A model generated the notes under the pieces. It had not been told where the DNA came from. It ran no database searches and saw nothing but the letters and a program-made list of their open reading frames with translations. 64,000 bases of DNA from positions 186,001 to 250,000 of the forward strand of contig NZ_PIPT01000002.1 in assembly GCF_003987395.1 (NCBI RefSeq), given 5' to 3'. Of the stretch, positions 45,891 to 57,096 are shown piece after piece. The translations under genes and the position numbers were made by a program. The DNA is from Pseudidiomarina aquimaris. GTDB lineage: Bacteria > Pseudomonadota > Gammaproteobacteria > Enterobacterales > Alteromonadaceae. The first letter of the stretch is position 1. Each line of letters opens with the position of its first letter.

Positions 45891-47786
45891 ATGATTTCTA
45901 TCCGCGGCATGGCGCTAATGCGCGGCGGCAACGTCCTGCTCCAAAATACTGACATTACGATTTTCCCCGGCCATCACGTTGGCGTAGTGGGACGTAATGG
46001 CACCGGCAAGTCCTCGTTATTTGAGTTGCTGCGCGGCGAATTGCAAGTCGAGCAAGGTGACTGTGAGGTCCCCAAACAATGGCGTATTGCCAGCGTCAAA
46101 CAAGAAACGCCCGGCCTTGATCAAGCAGCCTTAGATTATGTGCTTGATGGTGATACTGAACTGCGGGCGTTGGAAGATCAATTGAAACAAGCGGAAGCTG
46201 CAGATGATGGCCACGCCATCGGGCGTCTGCACGACCAGTTAGCAACAATTGGTGCTTACGAGGCCCCAGCTCGGGCCGCTTCATTACTGGCGGGACTCGG
46301 CTTTAGTGACGCACAATTCCAGCAGCCCGTGAAGGCCTTTTCGGGTGGTTGGCGCATGCGCTTAAACCTTGCCCAGGCATTGATTGCGCGTGCGGACTTG
46401 TTATTGCTCGACGAACCGACGAACCACTTAGACGTCGACGCTATTTTTTGGCTGGAAGATTGGCTACAAAGGTTTCCAGGAACCCTGCTGCTGATTTCGC
46501 ATGACCGCGATTTCCTCGATGCGGTCTGCCAACAGATTGTTCACATTGAACAGCAAACTGCGACGTCCTACAGCGGAAACTACTCAAGCTTCGAGCGACA
46601 GTACGCTGAACAAATTGCCCAGCAACAAGCGCAGTTTGAGAAAGAACAAGCGCAGCGTAAGCATTTACAAAAGTACATCGACCGTTTTCGTTACAAAGCT
46701 AGCAAGGCACGGCAAGCACAAAGCCGCATCAAAGCCCTAGAACGGCTAACTGCAAGTGCTCCTTTGGTAGCAAATAGCCAGTTTCAGTTCCAGTTTCGGC
46801 CCCCCGAACAACTGCCAAACCCACTCCTTACCCTCGATAATGTGCAGGCGGGTTATGGTGACACGGTGATTCTGCAATCCATTAAATTCAATTTGGTACC
46901 CGGCAGCCGTATTGGCCTGTTGGGGCGAAATGGTGCCGGTAAATCAACCCTAGTCAAGCTGCTTGCCGGTGAAATTAAACCACAAAAAGGCACCTTAGAA
47001 CTTAACTCCGGAATCAAGCTGGGCTACTTTGCGCAACATCAATTAGAGCTGTTGGATAGTAACGCGACCCCACTTCAGCATATCCAACGTCTTGATGCGC
47101 AGGCCACAGAACAACAATTACGTGACTTTCTGGGCAGCTTTGGTTTTTCCGGTGATCAAGCCACGCGGCTGGTCGCGCCCATGTCGGGCGGCGAGAAAGC
47201 ACGCTTGGTTTTAGCCATAATCGTGTATCAAAAGCCCAACCTACTCTTGCTCGATGAGCCGACCAACCACCTTGATTCCGTCATGCGAGAAGCCTTGGTC
47301 TATGCCTTGCAAGACTTTGAAGGCGCTATGGTGATTGTTTCCCACGATCGGCACCTGTTGCGCACGACGGTTGACGAATTCTTCTTAGTTGCCGATGCCC
47401 AAGTGCAACCATTCGACGGCGACCTTGATGCCTACCATGAGTGGTTACAAAGCCAACAGAAAGCCCCTGCAGAAACACAAGAAAGTCCATCATCGCCGAA
47501 AGTTGACCGCAAAGCGGAAAAGCGCGAAGCGGCTGAGCGACGCCAACGCCTCAAGCCATTTAAAGATGCGGTCGCAAAATACGAAAAAGAAGTCCACAAA
47601 CATGAGCAAGCACTGGCTGAAATTAACGCTAAGCTTGCCGACAATAGTTTGTACGAAGCTGAGAACAAGCCCAAACTCACCGAGCTATTGCAGCAGCAGG
47701 CCAAACTCCAACAAGCGCTGGGACAAGCGGAAGAACAGTGGATGGAGGCAGAAGAAAATTTGCAGTCAGTAGAGGCGGAAGACTAA
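45891..47786 (+). CDS. yheS: ABC-F ATPase YheS
   Basis: 631 aa from the ATG at 45891 ([13 protein letters not shown]). There are two ABC domains with GRNGTGKSS and GRNGAGKST, signatures [11 protein letters not shown] and [11 protein letters not shown], and [11 protein letters not shown] twice. An arm linker and a long charged coiled-coil C-terminus from about residue 540 complete it. There are no membrane segments. It is an ABC-F translation factor that acts at the ribosome. A TATAAT lies at 45844-45849 upstream, with a weak -35. Confidence 0.97.
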   Translation: MISIRGMALMRGGNVLLQNTDITIFPGHHVGVVGRNGTGKSSLFELLRGELQVEQGDCEVPKQWRIASVKQETPGLDQAALDYVLDGDTELRALEDQLKQAEAADDGHAIGRLHDQLATIGAYEAPARAASLLAGLGFSDAQFQQPVKAFSGGWRMRLNLAQALIARADLLLLDEPTNHLDVDAIFWLEDWLQRFPGTLLLISHDRDFLDAVCQQIVHIEQQTATSYSGNYSSFERQYAEQIAQQQAQFEKEQAQRKHLQKYIDRFRYKASKARQAQSRIKALERLTASAPLVANSQFQFQFRPPEQLPNPLLTLDNVQAGYGDTVILQSIKFNLVPGSRIGLLGRNGAGKSTLVKLLAGEIKPQKGTLELNSGIKLGYFAQHQLELLDSNATPLQHIQRLDAQATEQQLRDFLGSFGFSGDQATRLVAPMSGGEKARLVLAIIVYQKPNLLLLDEPTNHLDSVMREALVYALQDFEGAMVIVSHDRHLLRTTVDEFFLVADAQVQPFDGDLDAYHEWLQSQQKAPAETQESPSSPKVDRKAEKREAAERRQRLKPFKDAVAKYEKEVHKHEQALAEINAKLADNSLYEAENKPKLTELLQQQAKLQQALGQAEEQWMEAEENLQSVEAED

Positions 47787-48019
47787 TGCAGATCCCATGG
47801 CAACAACTTGACGAAGCGACCCTCGAGGCAATCATTGAAGCCTTTGTTTTGCGCGAAGGCACTGATTATGGTTTAGATGAAAAGTCCCTCAACGAGAAGG
47901 TTGAAGACGTACGCGACCAACTTCGCAGCGGCGAAGCAATTTTGGTGTGGTCGGAATTACATGAAACCGTGAATATCATGCCTCGGGCGGATTTTCAGGA
48001 TGCCCCCGATGACGAATGA
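47786..48019 (+). CDS. yheU: UPF0270 protein YheU
   Basis: 77 aa, [20 protein letters not shown] onward, characteristic of YheU. Function unknown. The ATG overlaps the yheS stop by one base (TAATG). Its last 44 bases overlap the convergent cysQ gene. Confidence 0.93.
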   Translation: MQIPWQQLDEATLEAIIEAFVLREGTDYGLDEKSLNEKVEDVRDQLRSGEAILVWSELHETVNIMPRADFQDAPDDE

Positions 48020-48827
48020 ACACGTCCTGCCACGGCACTTTAGGATCGCCTAGTATCAGGAAGTTGGGATTGCCTAATTCGACTTCTTCATTGTAGGTCA
48101 GCGGCTTAAAGGCTTCACTGACAATACTGCCGCCAGCTTCGCCCACAATCACATCGGCCGCCGCTGTATCCCATTCGCCGGTTGGCCCGACGCGTAAAAA
48201 ACAATCCGCTTGCCCTTCCGCTATCAGACAGGCTTTTAAGGAACAACTGCCAGCCGGCAGCGTGCTTAGGTCGCGGTCGGGATTCATGCGTTGCATCACC
48301 CGTTCACGGGGTTGGCGACGACTAATAGCGAGGATGACAGGGTCCGTTGCAGGCTGCCGCAGTTGCCGCACCTGTAATCGCTGCTCACCGTTAATATCAC
48401 GCCGAAAAGCTCCTGCCCCACGCTGCGCAAGATAAAGCTTGTCGCCCGCAGGCCAATAGATGACACCTAAATGCGGTTGATGTTTTTCAACCAAGGCAAT
48501 AACCACGGTAAAGTCGCCACTGCGTGCAATGAACTCTTGCGTACCGTCAATCGGATCGATTAACCAATAACGTTGCCACTTTTGGCGTTCCGCAAGACTC
48601 AGATGCGCTCCCTCTTCCGAGAGTATAGGTATATCAGGTGTGAGCTCGGTTAATTTTTCAGTAATCAAGCGATGCGCCGCATAGTCAGCGCTAGTTACCG
48701 GAGACTCATCAGCCTTTTCATAGGTGGCGTAAGCCTGTTCTTCGTAGAGCTCCATAATCAAGTCGCCGGCGCTTTGCGCGATACGCGCGGCGCCTTCAAG
48801 TAATTCTGTGTACTCTTTGGGGCTCAC
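47976..48827 (-). CDS. cysQ: 3'(2'),5'-bisphosphate nucleotidase CysQ
   Basis: 283 aa from a GTG at 48827. The inositol-monophosphatase fold shows EEG, the [10 protein letters not shown] metal site and WDTAAADVI. It degrades PAP, a sulfate-assimilation by-product. The start overlaps the nudE stop by four bases (GTGA), so the genes are coupled. Its 3' end overlaps yheU. Confidence 0.93.
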   Translation of the reverse strand: MSPKEYTELLEGAARIAQSAGDLIMELYEEQAYATYEKADESPVTSADYAAHRLITEKLTELTPDIPILSEEGAHLSLAERQKWQRYWLIDPIDGTQEFIARSGDFTVVIALVEKHQPHLGVIYWPAGDKLYLAQRGAGAFRRDINGEQRLQVRQLRQPATDPVILAISRRQPRERVMQRMNPDRDLSTLPAGSCSLKACLIAEGQADCFLRVGPTGEWDTAAADVIVGEAGGSIVSEAFKPLTYNEEVELGNPNFLILGDPKVPWQDVFIRHRGHPENPPEA

Positions 48828-49372
48828 TTTTCTAATTCCCTCAAGGTCATTAACAGCGCCGCAATGCTTCGCGCTTCAGTAAAATCCTCTTGCGCCAACA
48901 GCGCTTCAGCCTTGCTTAAGAGCCATGGCACTTGCTCAAGTGGCTCCGGCTCATCCCCTTCCAACTTCTCTGGGTAGAGGTCCCGCGCGATAAAAATATG
49001 CATGGTCGCTGAGAAAAATTGTGGCGCCATAGTTACACTTTTCAGTGGCGTCAGTTCCCGAGCACCAAAACCGATTTCCTCTTTGAGTTCTCGGATGGCG
49101 GCCTGCTCTGGCGTTTCACCTGGATCAATGAGGCCTTTGGGAAAACCCAATTGGTAATTATGTAAGCCAGCGGCGTACTCACGCACCAGCATAATTTGCT
49201 CGTCATCAATAAACGGCACAATCATCACTGCGCCACGACCGCTGCTCTGCATACGTTCAAACTGCCGCTCCACGCCATTACTGAACTTCAAATCCACCGC
49301 CTCAATGCGCAACAGGCGACTACGAGCTACAATTTGACGTTGTAGGATTTCAGGAATTGGTTTTCGGGCCAT
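48824..49372 (-). CDS. nudE: ADP compounds hydrolase NudE
   Basis: 182 aa. The Nudix box begins GLIDPGETPEQAAIRELKEE and continues IGFG, with correct Gly, Glu and REL-EE spacing. It hydrolyses ADP-ribose and NADH-type dinucleotides. It is the first gene of a nudE-cysQ pair, divergent from sthA. Confidence 0.9.
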   Translation of the reverse strand: MARKPIPEILQRQIVARSRLLRIEAVDLKFSNGVERQFERMQSSGRGAVMIVPFIDDEQIMLVREYAAGLHNYQLGFPKGLIDPGETPEQAAIRELKEEIGFGARELTPLKSVTMAPQFFSATMHIFIARDLYPEKLEGDEPEPLEQVPWLLSKAEALLAQEDFTEARSIAALLMTLRELEK

Positions 49373-49496
49373 GCTTTACCGCCAACGAAATGTTTTCTGG
49401 AAATAGCCGGAATAAGCTTGCCTTACTAGCTCTGCACCGGCCGTTTCGGTTACTATAGCGGCTCGTTATAGGCGGTACAACCAACAGGAGCTTTTC

Positions 49497-50903
49497 ATGA
49501 GCGAAGTTACGACACAATTTGACGCTGTGGTTATCGGCAGTGGACCTGGCGGCGAAGGCGCAGCCATGCAGCTGGTCAAAAAAGGTCGCAGTGTTGCCAT
49601 GATCGAAAAACATGATTCGCTCGGTGGTGGTTGTACGCATTGGGGAACCATCCCATCAAAAGCCCTACGCCATTCGGTCAGCCGTTTAATTGAATACAAT
49701 ACGAATCCGCTATTTATGGGAGCCTGCGCACCGCATAGCATGTCTTTTGCAGCGATTCTTAAACATGCCCAAGGCGTGATTCAGAAACAGGTACAAATGC
49801 GCAGCGGATTTTATCAGCGCAATGGCGTTACCGTACTCCACGGCACCGCCAGTTTCGAAGACTCCCATACCATCAAAATCACCCAAGACGATGGTACGGT
49901 CGAGTATATCGGTACTAAGCAAATCGTCATTGCTACAGGCTCGCGCCCTTATCATCCACCTGATGTCGACTTTTCTCACGAACGAATTTACGACTCAGAC
50001 ACGGTACTGTCGCTGAAGCACGAGCCAAAAAGCATCATCATTTATGGTGCAGGTGTCATTGGTAGCGAATATGCCAGTATCTTTCGTGGGCTAGGCGTTA
50101 AAGTTGACCTTATAAACACCCGTGATCGCTTGCTGTCGTTCCTTGATGCGGAAATTTCTGACGCCCTAAGCTACCACTTACGCAACAACGGCGTAGTGAT
50201 CCGCCACAACGAAGAATACGAACGCATTGAAGGCCATGCAGACGGGGTGACCCTGTTCACCAAGTCAGGCAAGCGTTTGGATGCGGATTGCTTGCTCTAT
50301 GCCAACGGCCGTTCAGGTAATATCGAAGAATTGAACGTTGCCGCTTTAGGGTTGAAGCCGAATTCACGCGGCCAACTTGAGGTTTCAAATCAGTATCAAA
50401 CCGAAGTTGAGAACGTCTTCGCCGTCGGCGATATTATCGGCTATCCTTCACTTGCTTCAGCTGCGTATGACCAAGGCCGCATTTGCGCTACCGCTATGCT
50501 AGAAGGCGACTGCGAAAAACGCCTTATCAGTGATATTCCGACTGGCATTTACACGATTCCGGAAATCAGTTCAGTTGGTAAAACCGAAGAAGAATTGACG
50601 CAACAAAAAGTGCCTTACGAAGTGGGCCGCGCACAATTTAAACATTTAGCGCGTGCACAAATCTCAAACATGGCGGTCGGTAGCCTGAAAATTCTATTCC
50701 ACCGTGAAACCAAAGAAGTGCTGGGGATTCATTGTTTTGGTGAGCGGGCTGCGGAAATCATTCACATCGGCCAAGCCATTATGGAACAAAAAGGTGAAGG
50801 CAACACGATTGAGTATTTCGTCAACACCACCTTTAACTATCCAACCATGGCTGAAGCCTACCGGGTCGCCGCACTAAATGGTTTAAATCGCATTCGCGAC
50901 TAA
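49497..50903 (+). CDS. sthA: soluble pyridine nucleotide transhydrogenase
   Basis: 468 aa flavoprotein that equilibrates NADPH and NADH. The FAD site is [13 protein letters not shown]. The [15 protein letters not shown] segment keeps one Cys where lipoamide dehydrogenases have a disulfide pair, diagnostic of SthA. The NAD(P) site is [20 protein letters not shown] precedes the ATG. Its stop overlaps the convergent envZ stop by four bases. Confidence 0.96.
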   Translation: MSEVTTQFDAVVIGSGPGGEGAAMQLVKKGRSVAMIEKHDSLGGGCTHWGTIPSKALRHSVSRLIEYNTNPLFMGACAPHSMSFAAILKHAQGVIQKQVQMRSGFYQRNGVTVLHGTASFEDSHTIKITQDDGTVEYIGTKQIVIATGSRPYHPPDVDFSHERIYDSDTVLSLKHEPKSIIIYGAGVIGSEYASIFRGLGVKVDLINTRDRLLSFLDAEISDALSYHLRNNGVVIRHNEEYERIEGHADGVTLFTKSGKRLDADCLLYANGRSGNIEELNVAALGLKPNSRGQLEVSNQYQTEVENVFAVGDIIGYPSLASAAYDQGRICATAMLEGDCEKRLISDIPTGIYTIPEISSVGKTEEELTQQKVPYEVGRAQFKHLARAQISNMAVGSLKILFHRETKEVLGIHCFGERAAEIIHIGQAIMEQKGEGNTIEYFVNTTFNYPTMAEAYRVAALNGLNRIRD

Positions 50904-52234
50904 CAGTTCGCGGCTTTGATGCTTGGTAGTTCGATGCGGACTGCCAAGCCACCCAGCTTACTGCTGCGGCCAAAGGTGATGCGTCCTCCGTGGCGCTCAA
51001 CGATACGCTTCACAATCGCTAAACCAAGCCCTGAACCTTTACTCGCGCGAGCTTTGTCACCTTGCGTAAACGGCTGCAAGACATGCTCTATTTGCGCCGC
51101 TGGAATGCCTTCGCCATCATCACTTACGGTGACCCAAACTTTTTCTTTATCCGCGCTGTAGCCGGTTTCAATCAGCACGCGGCCACCGCCATAACGCTCA
51201 GCATTTTCCAGTAAATTCAACAGCACTCGTTTGATTGAGATGGCCCGCACCGGGATCTCTGGCATCTCGCCATAATTCACCATAATATCCGCTTGCCAGG
51301 TTTCAGGGACGTGGCCGACGACGTCCTCAACGAGGTAATTCAGGTTCTCACAATCTGAATCGGCATGCGTGTCAATCCGCACGTAATCAATAAACTGGTC
51401 GATGATTGCATTCATATCATCTATATCACCGATGATTCCTTCGGCGAGATAGTCTTCATTGGGCGGCATCATTTCGGTGGCCAGCCGAATCCGTGTTAAC
51501 GGCGTGCGCAGATCATGTGACACTCCCGCCATGAGCAGTGCGCGATCTTGCTCAAGTTGTTTCACGCCTTGCGTCATCTGATTAAAGGCCCGCGTCACTG
51601 CAATCACCTCGGTTGAACCACGCTCCGGCAACTCATCTGGGTATTCGCCACGACCGACTTGCGCAGCCGCAGCCTCCAAAGATTTCAATGGCTTATTCTG
51701 CCAGTTGGTAAACCACATCCCCCCCAACACGCTCAGTCCACCAATCAAAATAAGATAAAACAACAGCGGGGAAAAACGCGCTTCATCAAAGGTATCGAGA
51801 CGAATGCGTAGCCAATAGCCATCGAGAGATTCGGTGCGGATCCACACATAATAAATCTCCCCTTGGGCGATACGTACTTCAGTGTCGGCCGCAAGATATT
51901 GACTCATTTGGTCGGAGAGAAAGTTGTACGTCGAGGCGTTGGTCAAGTCATTGGCCAGTGCCTCACGCTCGGTGAAGCCATCAATTCCGACCGCGTCGGT
52001 ATAGCGCTTCGCCAACAATCGCTTTTCAGCTGTTGAGAGATCTTGCTCGCCAAGCCAGCGGTCGAGTACGATAATACCTTGTACCTGTTTGGCGACCACG
52101 GAACTAATTTGCTGCAAGCTGGGTTTGACCACATACAAGCCAACCATCACGTAGGAAACGATTTGGTTGATCAGTAGCAAGAATGCGATCAGCGCTACGG
52201 TTCGCGCAAACGCTGAGCGCGGAAAGAGTCTCAT
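50900..52234 (-). CDS. envZ: osmosensor histidine kinase EnvZ
   Basis: 444 aa. TM1 is about residues 11-35, followed by a periplasmic domain and TM2 at about 157-174. The HAMP domain follows. The phosphorylated His is residue 240 in [12 protein letters not shown]. The ATP-binding domain has [19 protein letters not shown] and [12 protein letters not shown]. It is the partner of OmpR; the gene starts three bases after ompR. Confidence 0.95.
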   Translation of the reverse strand: MRLFPRSAFARTVALIAFLLLINQIVSYVMVGLYVVKPSLQQISSVVAKQVQGIIVLDRWLGEQDLSTAEKRLLAKRYTDAVGIDGFTEREALANDLTNASTYNFLSDQMSQYLAADTEVRIAQGEIYYVWIRTESLDGYWLRIRLDTFDEARFSPLLFYLILIGGLSVLGGMWFTNWQNKPLKSLEAAAAQVGRGEYPDELPERGSTEVIAVTRAFNQMTQGVKQLEQDRALLMAGVSHDLRTPLTRIRLATEMMPPNEDYLAEGIIGDIDDMNAIIDQFIDYVRIDTHADSDCENLNYLVEDVVGHVPETWQADIMVNYGEMPEIPVRAISIKRVLLNLLENAERYGGGRVLIETGYSADKEKVWVTVSDDGEGIPAAQIEHVLQPFTQGDKARASKGSGLGLAIVKRIVERHGGRITFGRSSKLGGLAVRIELPSIKAANC

Positions 52235-52237
52235 AAG

Positions 52238-52963
52238 CTAGGCTTTTTTACTGCCATCAGGCACGAATACATAGCCGAGTCCCCATACGGTCTGGATGTA
52301 ACGCGGGCTGGTTGGGTCAACTTCTAACATGCGGCGCAGGCGTGATACTTGTACGTCGATGCTGCGCTCTAACGCGCTGTAGTCACGACCGCGTGCTTGA
52401 TTCATCAGTTTATCGCGAGACATCGGCTGACGGGGGTGTGTGACGAGGGCTTTCAGGACCGCAAACTCGCCGCTGGTCAATGGCATCGGTTCGTCACCTT
52501 TGAACATTTCCCGCGTGCCCAAGTTCAAGCGAAATTCGCCAAACACGATCTCCTCATCATCGGCACTTGGCGCCCCCGGAATTTCTTTACCACGACGCCG
52601 CAATACCGCACGAATGCGCGCCAACAACTCCCGAGGGTTGAAGGGCTTCGCCAAGTAGTCATCTGCACCGAGCTCAAGACCAATGATACGGTCGACTTCA
52701 TCGCCTTTGGCCGTCAACATCACAATTGGAATTTCGTTATTGGCGTGCCGTAAACGTTTGCAAATCGATAAGCCGTCTTCGCCGGGCAGCATTAAATCCA
52801 ATACCATTAGATGGAAGTTTTCGCGTTCTAACAGTCGGTCCATTTGCTCACTTTGCGCTGCCGAACGCACGTAAAAGCCTTGCTCAGTGAGGTAACGTTC
52901 CAGCAAACCACGCAGCCGAGCGTCATCATCGACCACTAAAATTTTGAATGTTTCTTGTGACAT
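52238..52963 (-). CDS. ompR: response regulator OmpR
   Basis: 241 aa. The receiver domain has its phosphoacceptor at Asp56 (VLDLMLPGEDG) and the conserved Lys in ADDYLAKPF. The winged-helix DNA-binding domain covers residues about 135-235 (YSALERSIDVQVSRLRR). It is coupled with envZ, as in E. coli, where greB-tex lie divergently beyond; here an aidB-ligase pair and a two-component system intervene. Confidence 0.97.
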   Translation of the reverse strand: MSQETFKILVVDDDARLRGLLERYLTEQGFYVRSAAQSEQMDRLLERENFHLMVLDLMLPGEDGLSICKRLRHANNEIPIVMLTAKGDEVDRIIGLELGADDYLAKPFNPRELLARIRAVLRRRGKEIPGAPSADDEEIVFGEFRLNLGTREMFKGDEPMPLTSGEFAVLKALVTHPRQPMSRDKLMNQARGRDYSALERSIDVQVSRLRRMLEVDPTSPRYIQTVWGLGYVFVPDGSKKA

Positions 52964-53074
52964 GCGAGCGATGCTCCCAGTGTTATCTTGTTGTTGTCAC
53001 TATAAAAGAAGGCACCCGTTTTGCCAACGCATCAACTGTGTCGGGCATCCTGTTTTTGTATCTAAATATGTTAA

Positions 53075-54553
53075 CTATGCCAGCTCGTGCTTTAAAACCT
53101 TGCCATTGGCATTGCGCGGCAGGGCATCTAGTTCCAAGTAACTGCGCGGCAACTTGTAGTCGGCGAGACGTTGCGCGAGAAATTCGGTCAGTTCGTCCTG
53201 CAGATTGCTCATTTTTTCGCGCAATACGACGTACGCTTTAACCGACTCGCCCCACTGCTCATGCGGGATGCCTCTAACCGCCGCCTCTGCCACCGCAGGG
53301 TGCTCACTTAGAGCGTCCTCAATTTCGCGAGGATAGATGTTCACACCGCCACTGATGATAATGTCTTTCTTGCGATCTTTAATCCAATAGAAGCCATCTT
53401 GGTCACGTACCGCAATATCACCGGTTTTCAGCCAACCATCGCTGGTGAAGGTGGCTTGCGTTGCTGTAGGGTTTTGCCAATAACACTGCATCATGCCCTC
53501 GCCAAAAATCTCGACTTCACCTGGTTCTTCCACCCCAGGTTCATTGCCCGCCTCGGTGCGCAGTCGTACTTCGGTGTTAAAAGCCGCACGGCGACCGACC
53601 GAACCAGCCTTCTCGGCATGCTCGTCAGGTAGTAATAGAATTCCTGAGGGACCCGCCTCAGTGAGTCCGTACACACAATAAAAATCTGAAGAGCGGAAGG
53701 CGCGTTGCACTAACTTCGTGTGTTCGGTGGACATCGCCGCGCCGCCATAGATCCAGTGCGTCACGCTACTCAAGTCAGTCTGCTCAATGGCGGGCTGCTG
53801 TGCGGTAAGCAAGTACGCCACGGGCGCGCCAAAAAAGTGCGTCACGCGATGTTTGGAAACGAGGTTTAAGAGTAAGTCTGGAGTGAACGTTGGCGCGACT
53901 ACATGCGTGGCACCGACCAAGGTACCAGCTAAAAGAAATAGGTTCAGCGGCGCCGAATGAGTAAAAGGCATTAAGTGCAATAACTTGCTGCGCGGCGACA
54001 TCGCCATTTCGAGGGCAATCATGGTCGCCACCGATTGAATGGCCTTTTGTTGAAACAGTACACCTTTCGGCCGTCCGGTAGTACCAGAGGTGTAGAGCAG
54101 AATACATGGGCTTTCAGCACTTGCTTCAGTCTTCGGCAAAGACGTTTCTTTTGCCCAGCCAGGTTGCCATTCATCCAACCACAATGCCGGCAATCCAGAG
54201 GTAACCAACGTTTTTAACGCTTGATCTGTCATGCTGCAAGTAAGCACTAACTTAGCGCCTGAGTCCTCCATGATATAGCTTAGCTCTGGTGTTGTGAGTC
54301 GAACATTGATAGGTACGGCGATCGCATCCAAGCGCTGAATGGCAAAGAAGCCAAGCACGAAGGCAATTGAGTTGGGGATCACCAAGGCCACGCGATCGCC
54401 GGCCTGCACCTGATATTCCTGCTGCAGCCAAGCGGCTAGCTCTTCTACTTGGGTATTGAGTTCAGCCCAACTTAACTGCTTAGCATCATCAGTGATGGCC
54501 AAGGCATCGCCGTATTTGCGAGCATTACGCGCGAGCATTTCCGATAGAGTCAT
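53075..54553 (-). CDS. AMP-forming acyl-CoA synthetase/ligase
   Basis: 492 aa. ANL superfamily: ILLYTSGTTGRPKGVL (P-loop), YGLTEAGPSG, TGDIAVRDQDGFYW, and the C-terminal lysine in RNANGKVLKHEL. It activates a carboxylic acid to an acyl-adenylate and then a CoA thioester; chain length cannot be read from the sequence. It lies 32 bases after the aidB-like dehydrogenase, so the pair probably works on one acyl substrate. Confidence 0.85.
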   Translation of the reverse strand: MTLSEMLARNARKYGDALAITDDAKQLSWAELNTQVEELAAWLQQEYQVQAGDRVALVIPNSIAFVLGFFAIQRLDAIAVPINVRLTTPELSYIMEDSGAKLVLTCSMTDQALKTLVTSGLPALWLDEWQPGWAKETSLPKTEASAESPCILLYTSGTTGRPKGVLFQQKAIQSVATMIALEMAMSPRSKLLHLMPFTHSAPLNLFLLAGTLVGATHVVAPTFTPDLLLNLVSKHRVTHFFGAPVAYLLTAQQPAIEQTDLSSVTHWIYGGAAMSTEHTKLVQRAFRSSDFYCVYGLTEAGPSGILLLPDEHAEKAGSVGRRAAFNTEVRLRTEAGNEPGVEEPGEVEIFGEGMMQCYWQNPTATQATFTSDGWLKTGDIAVRDQDGFYWIKDRKKDIIISGGVNIYPREIEDALSEHPAVAEAAVRGIPHEQWGESVKAYVVLREKMSNLQDELTEFLAQRLADYKLPRSYLELDALPRNANGKVLKHELA

Positions 54554-54585
54554 GGAGAGTCCTTGTTATTCTTCATTGTTCTCAG

Positions 54586-56256
54586 TTATTCATGAGGCCA
54601 CGCGCGACGTAAAATCGTCTTTGCCGCTGTTGCGTCAGTCAACCTACCATAGCCCATATGAGATACCTCACCCAAGCGACTTTGACAAAAGGCGTCGGCG
54701 ACAGCATTGGGCGCATGTTGTTGTAACAGAGCGGCTTGCATCGTGCGCGCCATATGCTCCACCCATTGCCGGGCGAAGAACGGTTGCGCCTGCGCTTGCG
54801 CAAGGCGTTTGGGTAACTCAGCAATTGCTTTATCAAGGGCTTTATTTGCGCCTTTTACCTGTAGTAGCTCAGCTTGCAGGGCAGCGTAGGACTCAGGCTG
54901 TCGCTCCACCGCCCGCAGAGCATCCAGACACTGAACGTTACCACTGCCCTCCCAAATTGCGTTGATCGGAGCTTCACGATAGAGCCGCGGCATGATGCAG
55001 TTCTCCATCACGCCGCTACCACCAATCACTTCCATCGCTTCATAGGCATGTTCCGGGGTACGCTTGCAGATCCAATATTTGCCCGCCGGAACCACGATCC
55101 GCGCCAGCGCTTGTTCATGTTCATTGTCACGCTGATCGAGCGCAGTGGCCATGCGCATTGTCAATGCCAGTGCTGCCTCACTTTCTAGGGCTAGATCGGC
55201 AAGTACGTTTTGCATGAGTGGCTGGTCAATGAGTTGGGCACCAAACGCCGCACGGTGCTGACAATGGTGCAGCGCCTGCACTGTCGCCTGGCGCATACCG
55301 GCGGAGGAGCCGATCATGCAGTCGTAGCGGGTCATTGCCACCATTTCGATAATGGTTCGAACGCCGCGCCCTTCCTCGCCAATCATCCACCCCATAGCAC
55401 CGCGCAGCTCGGCTTCGCTTGAAGCATTCGCTACATTGCCCATTTTGTCTTTCAAACGTTGAATTTGCAGTGGGTTCTTCGTGCCATCGGGGCGCCAGCG
55501 TGGCATGAGGAAGCAACTCAAGCCGTGTTTAGTTTGCGCCAGCACCAAGAACGCATCGCACATTGGTGCCGAAACAAACCATTTATGCCCCACCAGCTCA
55601 TAGAGTTGTCCTGGCCCTTCAGTGCCCACCGCATAAGCACGGGTGGTGTTGGCGCGCACGTCTGAACCGCCCTGTTTCTCGGTCATCGCCATCCCTATAG
55701 TGACCGCCTGCTTTTGCTGATCGGGAACGTTACGCGGGTCATAGCTAGGCGCCAAGAGTTTCGGCAGCCACTGCTTAGCAATGTCTGGCTGGTGTTGCAA
55801 GGCCGGCACGGCGGCAAAAGTCATGGTTATGGGACAGCCGTGCGCCGCCTCAACTTGCGTGTGCATATAGTATTGCGCCGCCCGCGCTACATGGGCACCA
55901 AGCTGCGGTTTTGCCCATGGCGACGCATGCAACCCATGCGCGGTAGCTATCTGCATGAGCTGATGATAAGCGTCATGATACTCTACAAGGTCCACCCGAT
56001 GGCCAAAGCGATCGTGGGACTGAAACTGCGGCCTATGGGCATTTGCCTGAAAGCCCAAGGCGATGGTGTCCGCTTGCCCAGCCAAAGCTCCCATCGCGGC
56101 GATATCAGGCTCTGCCCAATTCGCATGTCCGCGCTGCACTGCCTCTTGCAGGGCTAGATCCGCATGGAAAAGGTTATAATTTTCCAATGCCGGTGGCTGG
56201 TTTAATACCTCATGGGTCGTCGCTAAAAACTGCTCAGCTTTTTGCCACTGGGTCAT
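54586..56256 (-). CDS. acyl-CoA dehydrogenase, AidB-like
   Basis: 556 aa from ATG at 56256, preceded by GGAGG; the frame to 56319 is not supported. The acyl-CoA dehydrogenase fold has a long N-terminal part and an AidB-like layout: MTEKQGGSDVR in the flavin-binding region, KWFVSAPMCDAFLVLAQT, and GGSGVMENCIMPRLYREAPIN with a helical C-terminal bundle. AidB is tied to alkylation stress in E. coli; here the neighbouring ligase suggests acyl catabolism. Which role applies is unclear. Confidence 0.85.
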   Translation of the reverse strand: MTQWQKAEQFLATTHEVLNQPPALENYNLFHADLALQEAVQRGHANWAEPDIAAMGALAGQADTIALGFQANAHRPQFQSHDRFGHRVDLVEYHDAYHQLMQIATAHGLHASPWAKPQLGAHVARAAQYYMHTQVEAAHGCPITMTFAAVPALQHQPDIAKQWLPKLLAPSYDPRNVPDQQKQAVTIGMAMTEKQGGSDVRANTTRAYAVGTEGPGQLYELVGHKWFVSAPMCDAFLVLAQTKHGLSCFLMPRWRPDGTKNPLQIQRLKDKMGNVANASSEAELRGAMGWMIGEEGRGVRTIIEMVAMTRYDCMIGSSAGMRQATVQALHHCQHRAAFGAQLIDQPLMQNVLADLALESEAALALTMRMATALDQRDNEHEQALARIVVPAGKYWICKRTPEHAYEAMEVIGGSGVMENCIMPRLYREAPINAIWEGSGNVQCLDALRAVERQPESYAALQAELLQVKGANKALDKAIAELPKRLAQAQAQPFFARQWVEHMARTMQAALLQQHAPNAVADAFCQSRLGEVSHMGYGRLTDATAAKTILRRAWPHE

Positions 56257-56352
56257 GACGCCTCCAATCCTTCGTTTGTATCTGTTGAGTAAACTATAAC
56301 TTAGGCCTAGGCTTGTCACTTGTCGAACGAGATATCCATTCGTTTGCGCTAA

Positions 56353-56369
56353 ATTAAGATTTGCTTAAG
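56353..56369 (+). promoter_or_regulatory. PmrA-box-like direct repeat upstream of the response regulator
   Basis: ATTAAG-N5-CTTAAG (56353-56358 and 56364-56369), 50 bases before the regulator ATG. It fits the known PmrA pattern YTTAAK-N5-YTTAAK except for the first base. It suggests autoregulation. A matching perfect copy lies at 58993-59009. Confidence 0.65.
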
Positions 56370-56418
56370 TTTCGAAATGTAGCATTGTTATAGACATCAC
56401 TTGAATCGTGGAGAAACT

Positions 56419-57096
56419 ATGCGCCTGCTGCTCGTGGAAGACGACACCCTGATCGCTGAAGGCATCGTTACTGGACTCAAAAAGCTAGGCTATCATGTGG
56501 ATCATTGCGTCAGCCAACGGCAAGCCGAAAGCGCCCTGAGTACCGATACATTTCAACTGCTGATTCTTGATTTAGGCTTACCCGATGGGCTTGCCATTCC
56601 TCTCATTGCAAAACTTAAAAGCCGCGGTTTGCCAACTCCAATCCTCGTTCTCACTGCATGGGACGACGTCGAAAAGAAAGTTGCAGCGCTTGATGCCGGA
56701 GCCGATGACTATGTCGTCAAGCCCTTCGATTTACGCGAACTCGAAGCACGTATACGGGTGTTGGTCCGGCGTCACCAAGGTCGTCAATCGGATGCGATTC
56801 ACTGGCGCAACTTAACCATGGATCTCGCCAGTCATGATGTACGGGTGGATAACGATATCGTCGATCTAACGCGACGTGAGTGGCTTTTACTGAAAGAGTT
56901 CATGCTGAATCCCAAACGGATCTTATCGCGCGAACACTTAGAGTCTGTACTCTACGGTTGGGAAGCTGAAATTGAGAGCAACGCAATTGAAGTCCATCTG
57001 CATCACTTGCGCAAAAAGCTGGGCCGCGATTTACTCCGCAACGTCCGTGGTGTCGGCTATATTTTGAACCAAGATTACCAAGGACAGCAAGTATGA
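56419..57096 (+). CDS. PmrA/QseB-like response regulator
   Basis: 225 aa from the ATG at 56419 (MRLLLVEDDTLIAEGI), with GGAG upstream; the TTG at 56401 is ignored. The phosphoacceptor is Asp51 (ILDLGLPDG) and the conserved Lys101 is in DDYVVKPFD. The OmpR-type winged helix has a SNAIEVHLHHLRKKLG recognition segment, typical of the PmrA/QseB subfamily. The kinase gene overlaps by four bases. It lies 50 bases after a PmrA-box-like repeat, so it is probably self-regulated. Confidence 0.88.
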   Translation: MRLLLVEDDTLIAEGIVTGLKKLGYHVDHCVSQRQAESALSTDTFQLLILDLGLPDGLAIPLIAKLKSRGLPTPILVLTAWDDVEKKVAALDAGADDYVVKPFDLRELEARIRVLVRRHQGRQSDAIHWRNLTMDLASHDVRVDNDIVDLTRREWLLLKEFMLNPKRILSREHLESVLYGWEAEIESNAIEVHLHHLRKKLGRDLLRNVRGVGYILNQDYQGQQV

